Assembly: GCA_023424095.1 (NCBI GenBank)
Contig: JAFAEG010000028.1
Location: 1 to 35,478 of the forward strand
DNA length: 35,478 nucleotides
From: Pseudomonadota bacterium
Lineage (GTDB): Bacteria; Pseudomonadota; Alphaproteobacteria; Sphingomonadales; Sphingomonadaceae
Reading direction: 5' to 3'
Translations under genes and position numbers: made by a program
Shown here: piece after piece, positions 1 to 9,099 of the stretch
Layout of the letters: every line of letters begins with the position of its first letter
Position numbering within the stretch: the first letter of the stretch is position 1
Notes under the pieces: generated by a model
Seen by the model: only the letters and a program-made list of their open reading frames with translations
Told to the model about the DNA's origin: nothing
The model's database searches: none

Positions 1-820
<820 letters not shown>

Positions 821-863
821 CGAAAACCGGTTCCTGTAGGAATGCGAAGCCCAAGATAGGAAT

Positions 864-880
864 TTGCGCCTCTCGCGCAA
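864..880. promoter_or_regulatory. Perfect palindrome in the ftsH upstream region
   Basis: TTGCGC and GCGCAA arms of 6 bp with a 5-base spacer lie 44-60 bases before the ftsH start. Read on the minus strand, TTGCGC followed after 16 bases by TATCTT (about 853-858) looks like a weak -35/-10 pair, so the palindrome would cover the -35 element. It could be an operator or chance; promoter assignment is by eye only. Confidence 0.3.
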
Positions 881-923
881 TGCGCCTGCGACGAGGGTGT
901 AGCCCAAGGAGGTGAATGACGGC

Positions 924-1766
924 TTAGTGCGCCCGCAGCCGCTCGGCGAGAAGGGCGGCGAAATCGGCGCCGCGATCGGGAATGAGGTCGAGATACAAAT
1001 CGGGCTCGATCAGCTCCAATTCCATCACCAAAGGACGGCCATCGGCACCGGGGATCAGGTCGACGCGGGCGTAGAAGGGGCTTTCCGGGGTCGCGGCCAG
1101 CGCGGCCTCGGCCACCGCTATCTCGGCCGCCTCCGGCTCGACGACGCTGAACGCGCCGCCATATTCGCGCTGGACGCGAAAATCGCCCGCCGCCGCGACC
1201 TTGCGCACCGCATGGGCGCGCTTGCCTCCAAAGTAGAAAATGGACAGCTCGCCGGCATCCTGCACCGATGGCAGGAAGGGCTGGATCATCGCCCCGGCCA
1301 GATTGGGCGCTGCATCGCCGGGCCGCACTCGCCCGGTGGAGGCCGCCGCCGCCGAGACGCGCGGCTTCACCACCAATTCCTCGACGCCGAACTCGGCCCG
1401 CGCCGCCGCCAGCGCCTCGTCATGTGCGATCTCGGCGAAATGGGTCGGCACCGTCGCGACCCCGGCAGCGGCGAGATCGGCGAGATAGATTTTGTCCGTG
1501 TTCCAGCGCAGCACCGAAGGCGGGTTCAGCAAGGGCGCGTCGTCCGGCCAGCCGGCGAGCAGGGCGTCCCAGCGCGCCGGCTGCAGATGATAGCCCCAGG
1601 CGAGCGAGGCCAAAGCCGGCTGCCCGGGCTTGGCATCCGGCCAGGCGACCGGATCGACGCCGATGCCGTGCGGGGCGAGCAGATCGCGATACATGGCGAT
1701 CCGCGCTTCCCAGACGTGGCGGAACTCTTCGTAGGACGAATCCGGCGTGAACAGGGTGACGTGCAT
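924..1766 (-). CDS. ATP-grasp domain protein
   Basis: This 280-residue protein looks like a member of the ATP-grasp superfamily related to glutathione synthetase and RimK, which join a carboxylate to an amine or thiol using ATP. The N-terminal third (MHVTLFTPDSSYEEF) is a pre-ATP-grasp domain. The stretch VEELVVKPRVSAAAAST gives the ATP-binding lysine strand, and VDLIPGADGRPLVMELELIEPDLY near the end would hold the metal-binding acidic residues (E-L-E-L-I-E-P). I chose ATG at 1766 because the longer frame adds only an Arg-rich non-family N-terminus. It lies 34 bp after tilS and 103 bp before ftsH, on the same strand. The substrate cannot be told from sequence; it resembles genes often annotated as hypothetical or DcsG-like. 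Confidence 0.85.
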   Translation of the reverse strand: MHVTLFTPDSSYEEFRHVWEARIAMYRDLLAPHGIGVDPVAWPDAKPGQPALASLAWGYHLQPARWDALLAGWPDDAPLLNPPSVLRWNTDKIYLADLAAAGVATVPTHFAEIAHDEALAAARAEFGVEELVVKPRVSAAAASTGRVRPGDAAPNLAGAMIQPFLPSVQDAGELSIFYFGGKRAHAVRKVAAAGDFRVQREYGGAFSVVEPEAAEIAVAEAALAATPESPFYARVDLIPGADGRPLVMELELIEPDLYLDLIPDRGADFAALLAERLRAH

Positions 1767-1800
1767 GGCGGCCGCTCTACCACAGCGCCGCGAGGACCTG

Positions 1801-2754
1801 TCAGCTTTTGCGCGGCGGCGCCCGTTCGAAGCGCCAGAGCGAGCCGGGGCGGACGATCCAGTCGGCCAGCATCCCGCTTCGGCCGGCATTGAGTTCGGCC
1901 AGCAGCCGCGCGACCTTGGGGCCGGGCGGGGGCGCGCCGCCCGCCAGCGTCTGGATCATTTGCACGAGGATTCGGCGCTGGAACTCCGCCGGCAGCGCGG
2001 CGGCGTCGACCTCGGCGCTGTCGTCACCGTAGCTGACCGGGACCTGCCGGGCCGCCCAGTCGAGCGCCGTCTCGCACTCGGCGAGGTGGGCGGCGGACGC
2101 GGCGATCCGCTCCGGCTCCAGCCAGGCTGTTTCGGCCAGCAACCGGCGCGCCTGCGTCCGGTCGAAGCGGGGATCGTCATTGCTGGAGTCTTCGGCGGGC
2201 TTGAACGGGGTCGCGCCGACCAGTGCCACCAGCTCCGCCTTGCGCCAGCCGAGCAGGGGGCGAAGGAGGGCCAGCGGACCGCCCGGCAACGCCATCTCGT
2301 TCACCGGCCGAACCCCGGCCAGCCCCGCCACCCCCGCGCCGCGCGCGAGCCGCATCAGCAGGGTCTCGGCCTGATCGTCGAGATGGTGGGCGCTCGCCAC
2401 CCATCTCTTGCCGCCCAGCGCCGCCCACGCCCGTAGCGCTTCGTAGCGCCCGGCCCGCGCCTCGGCCTGGATGTTGGCGTTCGGTTTCGCGTCCCAGACC
2501 GGTGCGAGCGTCGCATGCGGCACGCCGAGCGCGGCGCAGACATCGGCGACCCTGACGGCTTCCAGCGCGCTTTCGGGGCGCAGGCCGTGATCCACCGTGG
2601 CGGCGTGGACATGGCCGGGGAAAGCGGCGTGGGCGAGCAGCAGCAAGGCCAGGCTGTCGGCGCCGCCCGAGACGGCGACGTGGACCGGCGCTCCCCATTC
2701 GCCGAGCGCGTGAAAATCGGCGCGGAAGCGGGCGACCGCTTCCGGCGCGATCAT
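1801..2754 (-). CDS. tilS: tRNA(Ile)-lysidine synthase
   Basis: TilS modifies the wobble cytidine of the minor tRNA-Ile (CAU anticodon) to lysidine using lysine and ATP, switching both its charging and its decoding to AUA. The PP-loop SGGADS is at residues 29-34, and the N-type ATP pyrophosphatase core continues through HHLDDQAETLLMRLARG, a family signature. At 317 residues it is a short alphaproteobacterial form; the C-terminal accessory domain of the E. coli enzyme (over 400 residues) is largely missing. ATG at 2754 begins 5 bp after the stop of the upstream TPR gene, so the two are probably co-transcribed. The order cpoB-tilS-ftsH is widespread in Proteobacteria. Confidence 0.95.
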   Translation of the reverse strand: MIAPEAVARFRADFHALGEWGAPVHVAVSGGADSLALLLLAHAAFPGHVHAATVDHGLRPESALEAVRVADVCAALGVPHATLAPVWDAKPNANIQAEARAGRYEALRAWAALGGKRWVASAHHLDDQAETLLMRLARGAGVAGLAGVRPVNEMALPGGPLALLRPLLGWRKAELVALVGATPFKPAEDSSNDDPRFDRTQARRLLAETAWLEPERIAASAAHLAECETALDWAARQVPVSYGDDSAEVDAAALPAEFQRRILVQMIQTLAGGAPPPGPKVARLLAELNAGRSGMLADWIVRPGSLWRFERAPPRKS

Positions 2755-2759
2755 CGCGG

Positions 2760-3623
2760 TCAGCGGCAGCGCGCCGTCCGCCGCGCGGCGGGGAGCCGCT
2801 CGCGCAGGAAGGCGCGCATGTTCGGGTAGGTGGTCTGCAGCTCCTGATAGACCGGGCAGGCCTCGGCATGCCGGTTCAGCGCCACCAAAGCTTCGCCAAG
2901 AAAGAACAGGCTGTCAGCGGCGCGCTCGCCGCGCGGATTGTCCTGGTAATTGCGCAGGAACACCTGCGCCGCGGTCGCCGGCTTGTTGTCGTCCAGATAG
3001 GCGCGGCCGGCCAGATTGCGCGCCCAGCTCGCCCACGGACTGCGCGGATTGCGGTCGGCGACTTCGGTCAAAGCGGTCGAGGCCTCGGCGTAGCGGCGCT
3101 GCTCCCACAGGCGGTAGCCGCGATTATAGGCGTCCTGGATCGGGTCGAGCGGCTGCGCGCCGCCCGGCGTGGCGGTGCTGCCGGTCGCGGCGGGTTCCTC
3201 GACCGGCTCGACCACCGGCTGCTGCACCGGCGGCGGCGCGGCGGCGCGCTCAAGCCGCTCGATCCGCCCGCCAAGATCGCTGCGCAGCTGGCGGACCTGC
3301 TCCTCGAGCTGGCCGAGCCGATAGCCATTTTCCTCGACCTGGCCGGTGACCCGGGCGAGCTGCGCCTCAAGCGCCTCGATCCGCGAGGAAAGGGTCGCGA
3401 TGGCGTCGGTGGTTTCCCCGCTCGGCCGGGTCGGGCCGGTGGTGCGCGGCTGCAATTCGGGCTCGACCACATTCGGCACGCCGTCCGGGAAGACCCGGCG
3501 CTGAACCGCGCGCATGTCCTGCTCCAGCCGCCCGACGCGCCGGTCGATCGTCTGCGGCTGCTGTGCCGCGGCCTCGCTGGCGACACCCGCCCCGAGCAGG
3601 GCGAGAAGGAAAAGGATACGCAT
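2760..3623 (-). CDS. cpoB: CpoB/YbgF-like periplasmic coiled-coil and TPR protein
   Basis: CpoB (YbgF) is a periplasmic partner of the Tol-Pal complex that coordinates outer membrane constriction with peptidoglycan synthesis at division. The 287 residues show a signal peptide (about 1-20, ending at AAAQQP), a coiled-coil segment with heptad-like repeats at about 75-130, a Pro/Val/Glu-rich linker, and a C-terminal TPR block from about 165 (DAYNRGYRLWEQRRYAEA onward) with three repeats typical of the family. It starts at ATG 3623 and runs into tilS 5 bp later. In most genomes pal lies directly upstream; here a repeat element and an unrelated secreted protein gene lie there instead, so it is detached from tol-pal. 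Naming rests on architecture and tilS linkage. Confidence 0.88.
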   Translation of the reverse strand: MRILFLLALLGAGVASEAAAQQPQTIDRRVGRLEQDMRAVQRRVFPDGVPNVVEPELQPRTTGPTRPSGETTDAIATLSSRIEALEAQLARVTGQVEENGYRLGQLEEQVRQLRSDLGGRIERLERAAAPPPVQQPVVEPVEEPAATGSTATPGGAQPLDPIQDAYNRGYRLWEQRRYAEASTALTEVADRNPRSPWASWARNLAGRAYLDDNKPATAAQVFLRNYQDNPRGERAADSLFFLGEALVALNRHAEACPVYQELQTTYPNMRAFLRERLPAARRTARCR

Positions 3624-3717
3624 GAAAAAGTCCCGCTGACCTGTGTTCGAAGGCCCATGTTATTGGATGGACCCGCCTGTCGCCAGCCTTAAGCGTTGCG
3701 CGATGGCATCGACATCC

Positions 3718-3880
3718 TTCTCCCCTCCCTGGAAGGGAGGGGCAGGGGTGGGTCGAGCGGCAAGCGAGGCTCGATGCCTCGCGTGCTGCTGCGTCAGGGC
3801 GATGCCGCGTGAGTCTTTATGGCGCGCAGACGCGCGCACCCACCCCCAGCCCCTCCCTTGTCAGGGAGGGGAGTCAGAAC
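3718..3880. repeat. REP-like inverted-repeat element, about 160 bp
   Basis: Two arms (3720-3753 and 3838-3873) are near-complementary over about 34 bases. Each arm is itself a hairpin, with a CCCCTCCCT / AGGGAGGGG 9-bp stem and a 3-4-base loop. Between them lie about 85 bases of unrelated GC-rich sequence. The right arm is matched in reverse orientation by the hairpin at 19006-19027. The element fills most of the 3624-3885 gap; it is likely a dispersed non-coding repeat and could also end transcription of the gene on its right. No gene is seen in the gap. Confidence 0.75.
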
Positions 3881-3885
3881 TTGCC

Positions 3886-5295
3886 TCAGCCTTCGGTGAT
3901 CAGCGCGCAGGTGACGCGATGGGTGCGGCCGGCGACCTGGGACAATTCGCCGCTGACGATGCCGCAATTCAGCAGATTGTTCCGGTCGCTGCGGCGGGCG
4001 GAATAAATGTTCACCAGCACTTCCGGACTGCCGCGCAAATTGCTGAACCGCTCGCGCCGCAAAGCGCTTGCCGGGATCTCGACGCGCCCGTTCTGGCCGG
4101 CGACGGTCACTTCATGCTGGCCGAGGTCGAGCTCGCCGCTGTGATCGTCGACATGATTGCCATTCGGGTTGCGCGGCGTGCCGGAGAAGAAGGTCGAGAT
4201 CGTGATCCCTTCGCGGCGGCGGGCCAGTTCGGCGGCGGCGCGCGGGGTCAGCACGATGTCGATCGCGAAGCCGGCGTCGGCGACCGCATTGCCGGCGCGG
4301 TTCGCGGCGGGCTGCCAGCAAGCCGCAAGCGCCTCGCGCAACGTCGCAGTGGAGCCGGCGAGCGAGAGCCGGCCGAGCGACCGGCCGTTCAGGCTGACGT
4401 CGGCCGCGCTGGCATTGCCGCCCAGCAGGTTCGGCACGGTCGGATCGCGCAGCATGTTCAGCCAGTTCGTGCCACCCGGTTCGCGCTGCCAATTGATGTC
4501 GAGCACGGCGATGCTGCTCGGCCCGGTCGCGAAGGTGAGGTTGAGGTGGGCATTGGCCGCCTGGTTCGGCAGCCGCGCCACCAGGACCGGCGAGCCGTTC
4601 GGCCCGCAGCCCATTCGCAATTCCGGCATGGCGCTCATCCCGGTCTGGACGATCGCATAAGGATTGCCATTGTCGGCCCGCTCGACCCGCCAGCCCGCCG
4701 GCGCGGCGGCGGCTTCCGCGGCGCCATGTTGCGTATTCGTCCGGTCGACCAGCCGCTGCTGCTCAGCTTCGTCCATGCGCCGAAGCAACCGGCTGGTGAC
4801 TCGACCGGTGGTGGTGTCGATGGTGAAAGCGGTGACGCCGGTCGGGCAGCAGCGCGAATCGTCACGGTGGAGCGTCTGATGCACGAGCGTGATCCGCCCG
4901 CGCTCGATCCGCGTATCCTCATAGCCTGTGCCGAAGATCCGCATGTCGTCGGGCGAGCTGATCGTGCGCAAATGCTGCAGCCGGCCGCCGACATTGCGGA
5001 ACAGCATGACGCCGTAGGGAGGCATGCTGTTGCCGCCCCATTCCTCGGCCGAGGTCAGGAAAACGATCGCGTCGGTCGCGCCATCGCCGGTGAAATCGCC
5101 GCAGACGATGTCGCCGCTCTCTGCAACGTTCAGATAATTGTTTCGCCGGGCCCAGGCGTCGATGGGAGCTGTCGACGGGCAATTGGCGGCGACATTCGCC
5201 GTCTGCGCGCTGGCCGGCGAGGCCGAGAGATTCATCCCTGCGATGGCGACCAGCGCCCACGCTGCGACCACAAGAAGCTTACCGGACAAACGCAC
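3886..5295 (-). CDS. Secreted protein of unknown function
   Basis: I do not recognise this 469-residue protein as a named family. It has a clear signal peptide (hydrophobic core LLVVAAWALVAIAGM, likely cleavage after ASPASA), so it should be periplasmic or outside the cell. Shortly after, CGDFTGDGATDAIVFLT resembles an FG-GAP/VCBS-type calcium-binding repeat (D-x-x-G-D-x-x-x-D), seen once. The middle has a Pro/Ala-rich stretch and the C-terminal half has several Cys residues. The chosen start is GTG at 5295, because GGAGGTG lies 4-5 bases before it; the GTG at 5307 gives a longer frame but sits on that ribosome site. It ends just before the repeat element at 3718-3880 and lies downstream of the RodZ-like gene on the same strand. 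Confidence 0.75.
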   Translation of the reverse strand: MRLSGKLLVVAAWALVAIAGMNLSASPASAQTANVAANCPSTAPIDAWARRNNYLNVAESGDIVCGDFTGDGATDAIVFLTSAEEWGGNSMPPYGVMLFRNVGGRLQHLRTISSPDDMRIFGTGYEDTRIERGRITLVHQTLHRDDSRCCPTGVTAFTIDTTTGRVTSRLLRRMDEAEQQRLVDRTNTQHGAAEAAAAPAGWRVERADNGNPYAIVQTGMSAMPELRMGCGPNGSPVLVARLPNQAANAHLNLTFATGPSSIAVLDINWQREPGGTNWLNMLRDPTVPNLLGGNASAADVSLNGRSLGRLSLAGSTATLREALAACWQPAANRAGNAVADAGFAIDIVLTPRAAAELARRREGITISTFFSGTPRNPNGNHVDDHSGELDLGQHEVTVAGQNGRVEIPASALRRERFSNLRGSPEVLVNIYSARRSDRNNLLNCGIVSGELSQVAGRTHRVTCALITEG

Positions 5296-5354
5296 AGGCA
5301 CCTCCACCGGACGGATCGATTGCTTGTGAACAATCGCCCGGCGGGAGCGTCAGG

Positions 5355-6158
5355 TCAACGGGTCGGCGCGGGCGTCGTTGCCGGTGCAGTGGTGCCGCGC
5401 GTCGCCAGATCCTGCGCCAGCAGGCTCTGGTCGCGGATCTGCCGCCGCTCGGTCGAGAGCAGGCCGCTGTCCTGACCATTCACCAGGATGCGCATATTTT
5501 GCGGCTCGCTGGTGCGGATCTGCGGCTGCCGAAGCTCCAGCGGCACCTGATATTGCTCGTTCGGCTGCAGGATCCGCTCGGCCACGCGGCGATTATTGTC
5601 GGCGCGATCGGTGATCCGGAACCAGACCGGCTGGACGGCGACCAGGGTCACCTGCTGGCCGGTGACATTCTGCGGCGCGGCGGGGGCAGCCGGTTCGGGC
5701 GCGGCGGCGCTTTCGGTCTCCTCGACCTTCTGTTCGGCCGGGGCGGCCTCCTGCGATTGCGAGCGCCAGATCAGATAGGCCGCGACCAGGGCGACCAGCA
5801 GCAGCAAGGCGATCCACACGATCGCGCGCGACGGGGCGCGGGCGGGGTCGCTCGGCGCGTAGATTTCGGGGGAGACGGTGGCGGGCCGTTCGACGTCGCC
5901 AATCTGGTAGCGCAGGGTGCGGCCGATCTCGGCCCCGTCCAGGCCGATCGCATTGGCATAATTGCGCGCGAAACCGACCGTATAGGTGACTGCGGGAAGA
6001 TCCTCCCAGCGGCTGTCCTCGATGCTCCGCAAATGCCGGATCGGGATCCGCGTCTGCGCCGCGACGTCGTCCAGCGTCAGGCCCTTGGCCTCGCGCGCCA
6101 GCCGCAATTGATCGCCAACGCTGGCATCAGAAGGGGTCTCGTGAACCTGGTCGGTCAT
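5355..6158 (-). CDS. RodZ-like HTH and transmembrane protein (HTH_25 / DUF4115)
   Basis: A 267-residue protein with the architecture of RodZ, the membrane protein that links MreB to the cell-wall elongation machinery. An Xre-type helix-turn-helix at about residues 15-80 (VGDQLRLAREAKGLTLDDVA onward) is followed by one transmembrane segment (about 112-130, IVWIALLLLVALVAAYLIW), an Ala/Pro/Glu-rich periplasmic linker, and a C-terminal DUF4115-like beta domain containing PVWFRITD. The start is ATG at 6158 with AGGAGCG about 10 bases upstream; the longer frame to 6221 would run through a hairpin. It follows ptsP by 81 bp on the same strand. RodZ is the best guess; some HTH_25 proteins of this form have other roles. 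Confidence 0.85.
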   Translation of the reverse strand: MTDQVHETPSDASVGDQLRLAREAKGLTLDDVAAQTRIPIRHLRSIEDSRWEDLPAVTYTVGFARNYANAIGLDGAEIGRTLRYQIGDVERPATVSPEIYAPSDPARAPSRAIVWIALLLLVALVAAYLIWRSQSQEAAPAEQKVEETESAAAPEPAAPAAPQNVTGQQVTLVAVQPVWFRITDRADNNRRVAERILQPNEQYQVPLELRQPQIRTSEPQNMRILVNGQDSGLLSTERRQIRDQSLLAQDLATRGTTAPATTPAPTR

Positions 6159-6177
6159 CTGCTGTTGGCGCTCCTGG

Positions 6178-6196
6178 GGAGGGGAGTTGCCCCTCC
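6178..6196 (-). terminator. GC-rich hairpin between ptsP and the RodZ-like gene
   Basis: A 7-bp perfect stem (GGAGGGG / CCCCTCC) with a 5-base loop lies 43-61 bases after the ptsP stop and 20-38 bases before the start of the next gene. There is no U tract, so it could be an attenuator or a leader structure that holds a ribosome-site-like GGAGGGG rather than a full terminator. Confidence 0.4.
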
Positions 6197-6239
6197 ATAG
6201 CAGCACAACCCCCCGGATCAATGCGACGCGTGCGTACGA

Positions 6240-8513
6240 TCAGGACAAGATCACATCCTGCGCCGCCGCCCATTGCGCCAGCTCCTCGCGCAGCTGCTCG
6301 GGCGGCCGTTCCAGCATCCCGTCCAGCACAGCCGTCACCGCCGCGCGGTCGAGCGAGCGGATCATCGCCTTCAGCGCGCCGACCGCGGCCGGGGTGATCG
6401 ACAGCCGCTGCACGCCGATGCCGATCAGCGCCATCGCCTCCAGCGTCCGCCCGCCCATTTCGCCGCACACGGTCAGCGGCACGTTCGCCGCATCGCAGGC
6501 CTGCACGATCCGCCGCAGGAAGCGCAGGATCGCTGGGCTCAGCCAGTCATAGCGCTCGGCCAGCTTGGGATTGGAGCGGTCGGCGGCGAACAGGAACTGC
6601 GTCAGATCGTTGGTCCCGACCGACAGGAAATCGATCTTCGGCAGCAGGATGTCGAGCACTTCGGCGAGCGCCGGCACCTCCATCATCGCGCCGTAGCGGA
6701 TCACGCTCGGCACCTTCTTCTTGCGCGCCACCAGCCAGGCGCGCTGCTCGTCGACCAAAGCCTTGGCCTCGTCAAACTCCCACGGCTCCGAGATCATCGG
6801 GAACATGACGTCCAGCTCGCGCCCGGCTGCGGCTTCCAGCAGCGCCCGCGCCTGCACCTTCATCAAGCCATCCCGGTCGAGCGCGAGCCGAAGCGCGCGC
6901 CAGCCCATCGCCGGATTTTCCTCATTCTCGGTATGATCGTGCAGATAGGGGAGCTGCTTGTCGCCGCCCACATCGACGGTTCGGAAGATCACCGGCCGGC
7001 CGTCGGCGGCGTCGAGCACGGCGCGGTAGAGCCGTGCCTGGCTGTCGCGGCGCGGCAAGGTGGCCGATACGAGGAACTGGAATTCGGTGCGGAACAGGCC
7101 GATCCCGTCGGCGCCGACCGCGGCCAGGGCCGCCACGTCGTCGCGCAGGCCGGCATTGACCATCACCGTCAGCCGCGTGCCGTCCTTCGTCACCGGCGGC
7201 ACGTCGCGCAGCGCCGCATAGGCCGCGCGCTTCTTCTGCCCGGCGTCCAGCTTGGCGTCGAAGGCATCCTCGACCGCTTGCGTCGGGCGAACCCAGGCGA
7301 CCGCTTCGTCGCCGTCCAGAAGCACGGTGTCGCCTTCCGAAATCTGCTGGCGGGCGTCGGCGACGCGGCCGATCACCGGCACCCCCATGGCGCGCGCGAC
7401 GATGATCACATGCGCGGTCAGCGAGCCTTCCTGAAGCACCACGCCCTTCAGCTTGCGCCGGTCATATTCCAGCAATTCGGCGGGGCCGAGATTGCGCGCG
7501 ACCAGGATCGCCTCGTGCGGCAGGCCGCCCTGCGCGGCGGTGCCCAATTGGCCCGAGACGATCCGAAGCAGCCGGTTCGACAGATCGTCGAGATCGTGCA
7601 TCCGCTCGGCCAGCAGCGGATCGTCGATCTGCGCCATCCGCCTCTTCATCCGCTGGCGGACCCGCTCGATCGCCGCCTCGGCGGTCAGGCCCTCGTCGAT
7701 CGCCTCGTTGATCCGCCGCGCCCAGCCTTCGTCATAGGCGAACATCTTGTAGGTCTCGAGCACCTCATGATGTTCGCCCGCCGTGCCGAATTCGGCCTGG
7801 CTGGTCATGCTCTCAATCTGTTCGCGCATCCGGGCGAAGGCGGAAAGGACGCGGTGACGCTCGGCCTCCAGATCCTCCGCGACGGTATGTTCGATCAGGA
7901 TTCGCGGCTGGTGATAGACGGCGATGCCGCGCGCCATGCCGGTGACCAGCTTCAGCCCGGCCAGCCGGCCCTGGCCGGCATCGCGATCGGCGTCCGCCGC
8001 GCTCTCCGCCTTGTCGATCAGGCCGGCATTGGCGACCAGCTCCGACAGGACCATGGCGACGGTCTGCAGCGCCTCGATCTCCAATTCCTCATAGGCGCGC
8101 GGATCGGCATGCTGGACGGCGAGCACGCCGACGACGCGCTCCTTGCGCACGATCGGTACGCCGGCGAAGCTGTGGAAGGTCTCCTCGCCCGTTTCGGGGC
8201 GATAGGCGAATTCCGGATGGCTCGCCGCTTCGGCGAGGTTCAGGATCGAGATCTGCTTGGCGATCGTGCCGACCAGCCCTTCGCCATGCGCCAGCTTGGT
8301 GACGTGCACCGCGCTCTGCTGCAGGCCGACCGTGGCGTAGAGCTCCAGCACGCCGTCGCGCAGCAAATAGATGGAGCAGACCTCGCTCGTCATCGCTTCG
8401 GCGATGATCTGCACGACCTTGTTGAGCTTCGCCTGCGCGCCGAGCCGCGACGCCATTACCTCGTGCAGGCCCGTCAGGATTTCCCGGGCGGAAGCGATCG
8501 ACTGCGGCGGCAT
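6240..8513 (-). CDS. ptsP: Phosphoenolpyruvate-protein phosphotransferase PtsP (enzyme I-Ntr)
   Basis: PtsP takes phosphate from phosphoenolpyruvate and passes it to NPr (PtsO), the head of the nitrogen-PTS regulatory relay. From ATG 8513 it has 757 residues: a GAF domain at about 20-150, which in this family senses glutamine, then the enzyme I modules. The phosphorylated His is at 368 in SLTAHVIIVARAMG, the PEP-binding barrel follows (VDVGGDKQLPY; LSVGTNDLTQF), and the catalytic Cys is at 683 in TVCGEMGG. The frame can be opened at a TTG 36 bases earlier, but neither start has a strong ribosome site and ATG fits the family length. The partner genes ptsO and ptsN are not in the window. Confidence 0.95.
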   Translation of the reverse strand: MPPQSIASAREILTGLHEVMASRLGAQAKLNKVVQIIAEAMTSEVCSIYLLRDGVLELYATVGLQQSAVHVTKLAHGEGLVGTIAKQISILNLAEAASHPEFAYRPETGEETFHSFAGVPIVRKERVVGVLAVQHADPRAYEELEIEALQTVAMVLSELVANAGLIDKAESAADADRDAGQGRLAGLKLVTGMARGIAVYHQPRILIEHTVAEDLEAERHRVLSAFARMREQIESMTSQAEFGTAGEHHEVLETYKMFAYDEGWARRINEAIDEGLTAEAAIERVRQRMKRRMAQIDDPLLAERMHDLDDLSNRLLRIVSGQLGTAAQGGLPHEAILVARNLGPAELLEYDRRKLKGVVLQEGSLTAHVIIVARAMGVPVIGRVADARQQISEGDTVLLDGDEAVAWVRPTQAVEDAFDAKLDAGQKKRAAYAALRDVPPVTKDGTRLTVMVNAGLRDDVAALAAVGADGIGLFRTEFQFLVSATLPRRDSQARLYRAVLDAADGRPVIFRTVDVGGDKQLPYLHDHTENEENPAMGWRALRLALDRDGLMKVQARALLEAAAGRELDVMFPMISEPWEFDEAKALVDEQRAWLVARKKKVPSVIRYGAMMEVPALAEVLDILLPKIDFLSVGTNDLTQFLFAADRSNPKLAERYDWLSPAILRFLRRIVQACDAANVPLTVCGEMGGRTLEAMALIGIGVQRLSITPAAVGALKAMIRSLDRAAVTAVLDGMLERPPEQLREELAQWAAAQDVILS

Positions 8514-8632
8514 GGGAAGGCGGCTAACAGAAAGGCGCGCCGCTTCCAATGTCGGGGTGAGATATTGGCGTTGCGGGCGCCGACGGCGTGATATAAAGTT
8601 ACACGAAATTCCCAGCGCGCGGAGAGTGGCGC

Positions 8633-9097
8633 ATGTGTCCGGGCCTCGCGATCATGCCATTACTCATGGCTTCCTTTTCGCCGCAGGAGCCGGCGGCAAG
8701 CGCTCGGGAGTGGGAGCTTCGCCGCCGCACCGCCATCGACCAGCTCGCCGGCCGGCTTCCGCTCCCCGAAGTGGCACAGCGGGCCCAGCGCCGCAGCGGC
8801 GCCCTTTTAGACCAGGATGCGCCGTCGAACATACATGGCCCGCTGGAAGGCAGCGTCCGTGCCCGTCTGCTGGTCGGCGAGGATGGCCGAGTGAACCATT
8901 GCGAGGCCAGAGTTCTGACGGGAAGCGGCACCATCGGGCCGCATACCTGCCTGATTATCCAGCGCCGATTTCGCTATCATCCCGCGCTGGATCGGGCGGG
9001 ACGCGCGATACCGAGTGTCGAGAGTCTTACGGTTCGTTGGCTGATCGCAGAGGACGCGCCGCCACGCGCTTCGTTCTCTATCGGGCCACCCGACTAG
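8633..9097 (+). CDS. Small exported protein with a TonB-C-like domain
   Basis: A 154-residue protein. The N-terminus (MCPGLAIMPLLMASF) looks like a short signal or anchor sequence. From about residue 70 the pattern GSVRARLLVGEDGRVNHCEA followed by the helix and strand ending VRWLI is that of the TonB C-terminal fold, in which the domain binds TonB boxes of outer-membrane transporters. There is no Pro-rich spacer, so it cannot act as a full TonB; it is one of the free-standing TonB-C-like proteins common in sphingomonads. The start ATG has GGAGAG 6 bases upstream. It is convergent with the TerC-like gene, with only 2 bp between the stops. Function is unknown. Confidence 0.75.
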   Translation: MCPGLAIMPLLMASFSPQEPAASAREWELRRRTAIDQLAGRLPLPEVAQRAQRRSGALLDQDAPSNIHGPLEGSVRARLLVGEDGRVNHCEARVLTGSGTIGPHTCLIIQRRFRYHPALDRAGRAIPSVESLTVRWLIAEDAPPRASFSIGPPD

Positions 9098-9099
9098 GA

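Noticed and set aside
6273..8591. A 772-codon plus-strand frame opposite ptsP
   Set aside because: It mirrors ptsP on the other strand; its composition (Arg/His/Gln-rich) and lack of domains mark it as a shadow.
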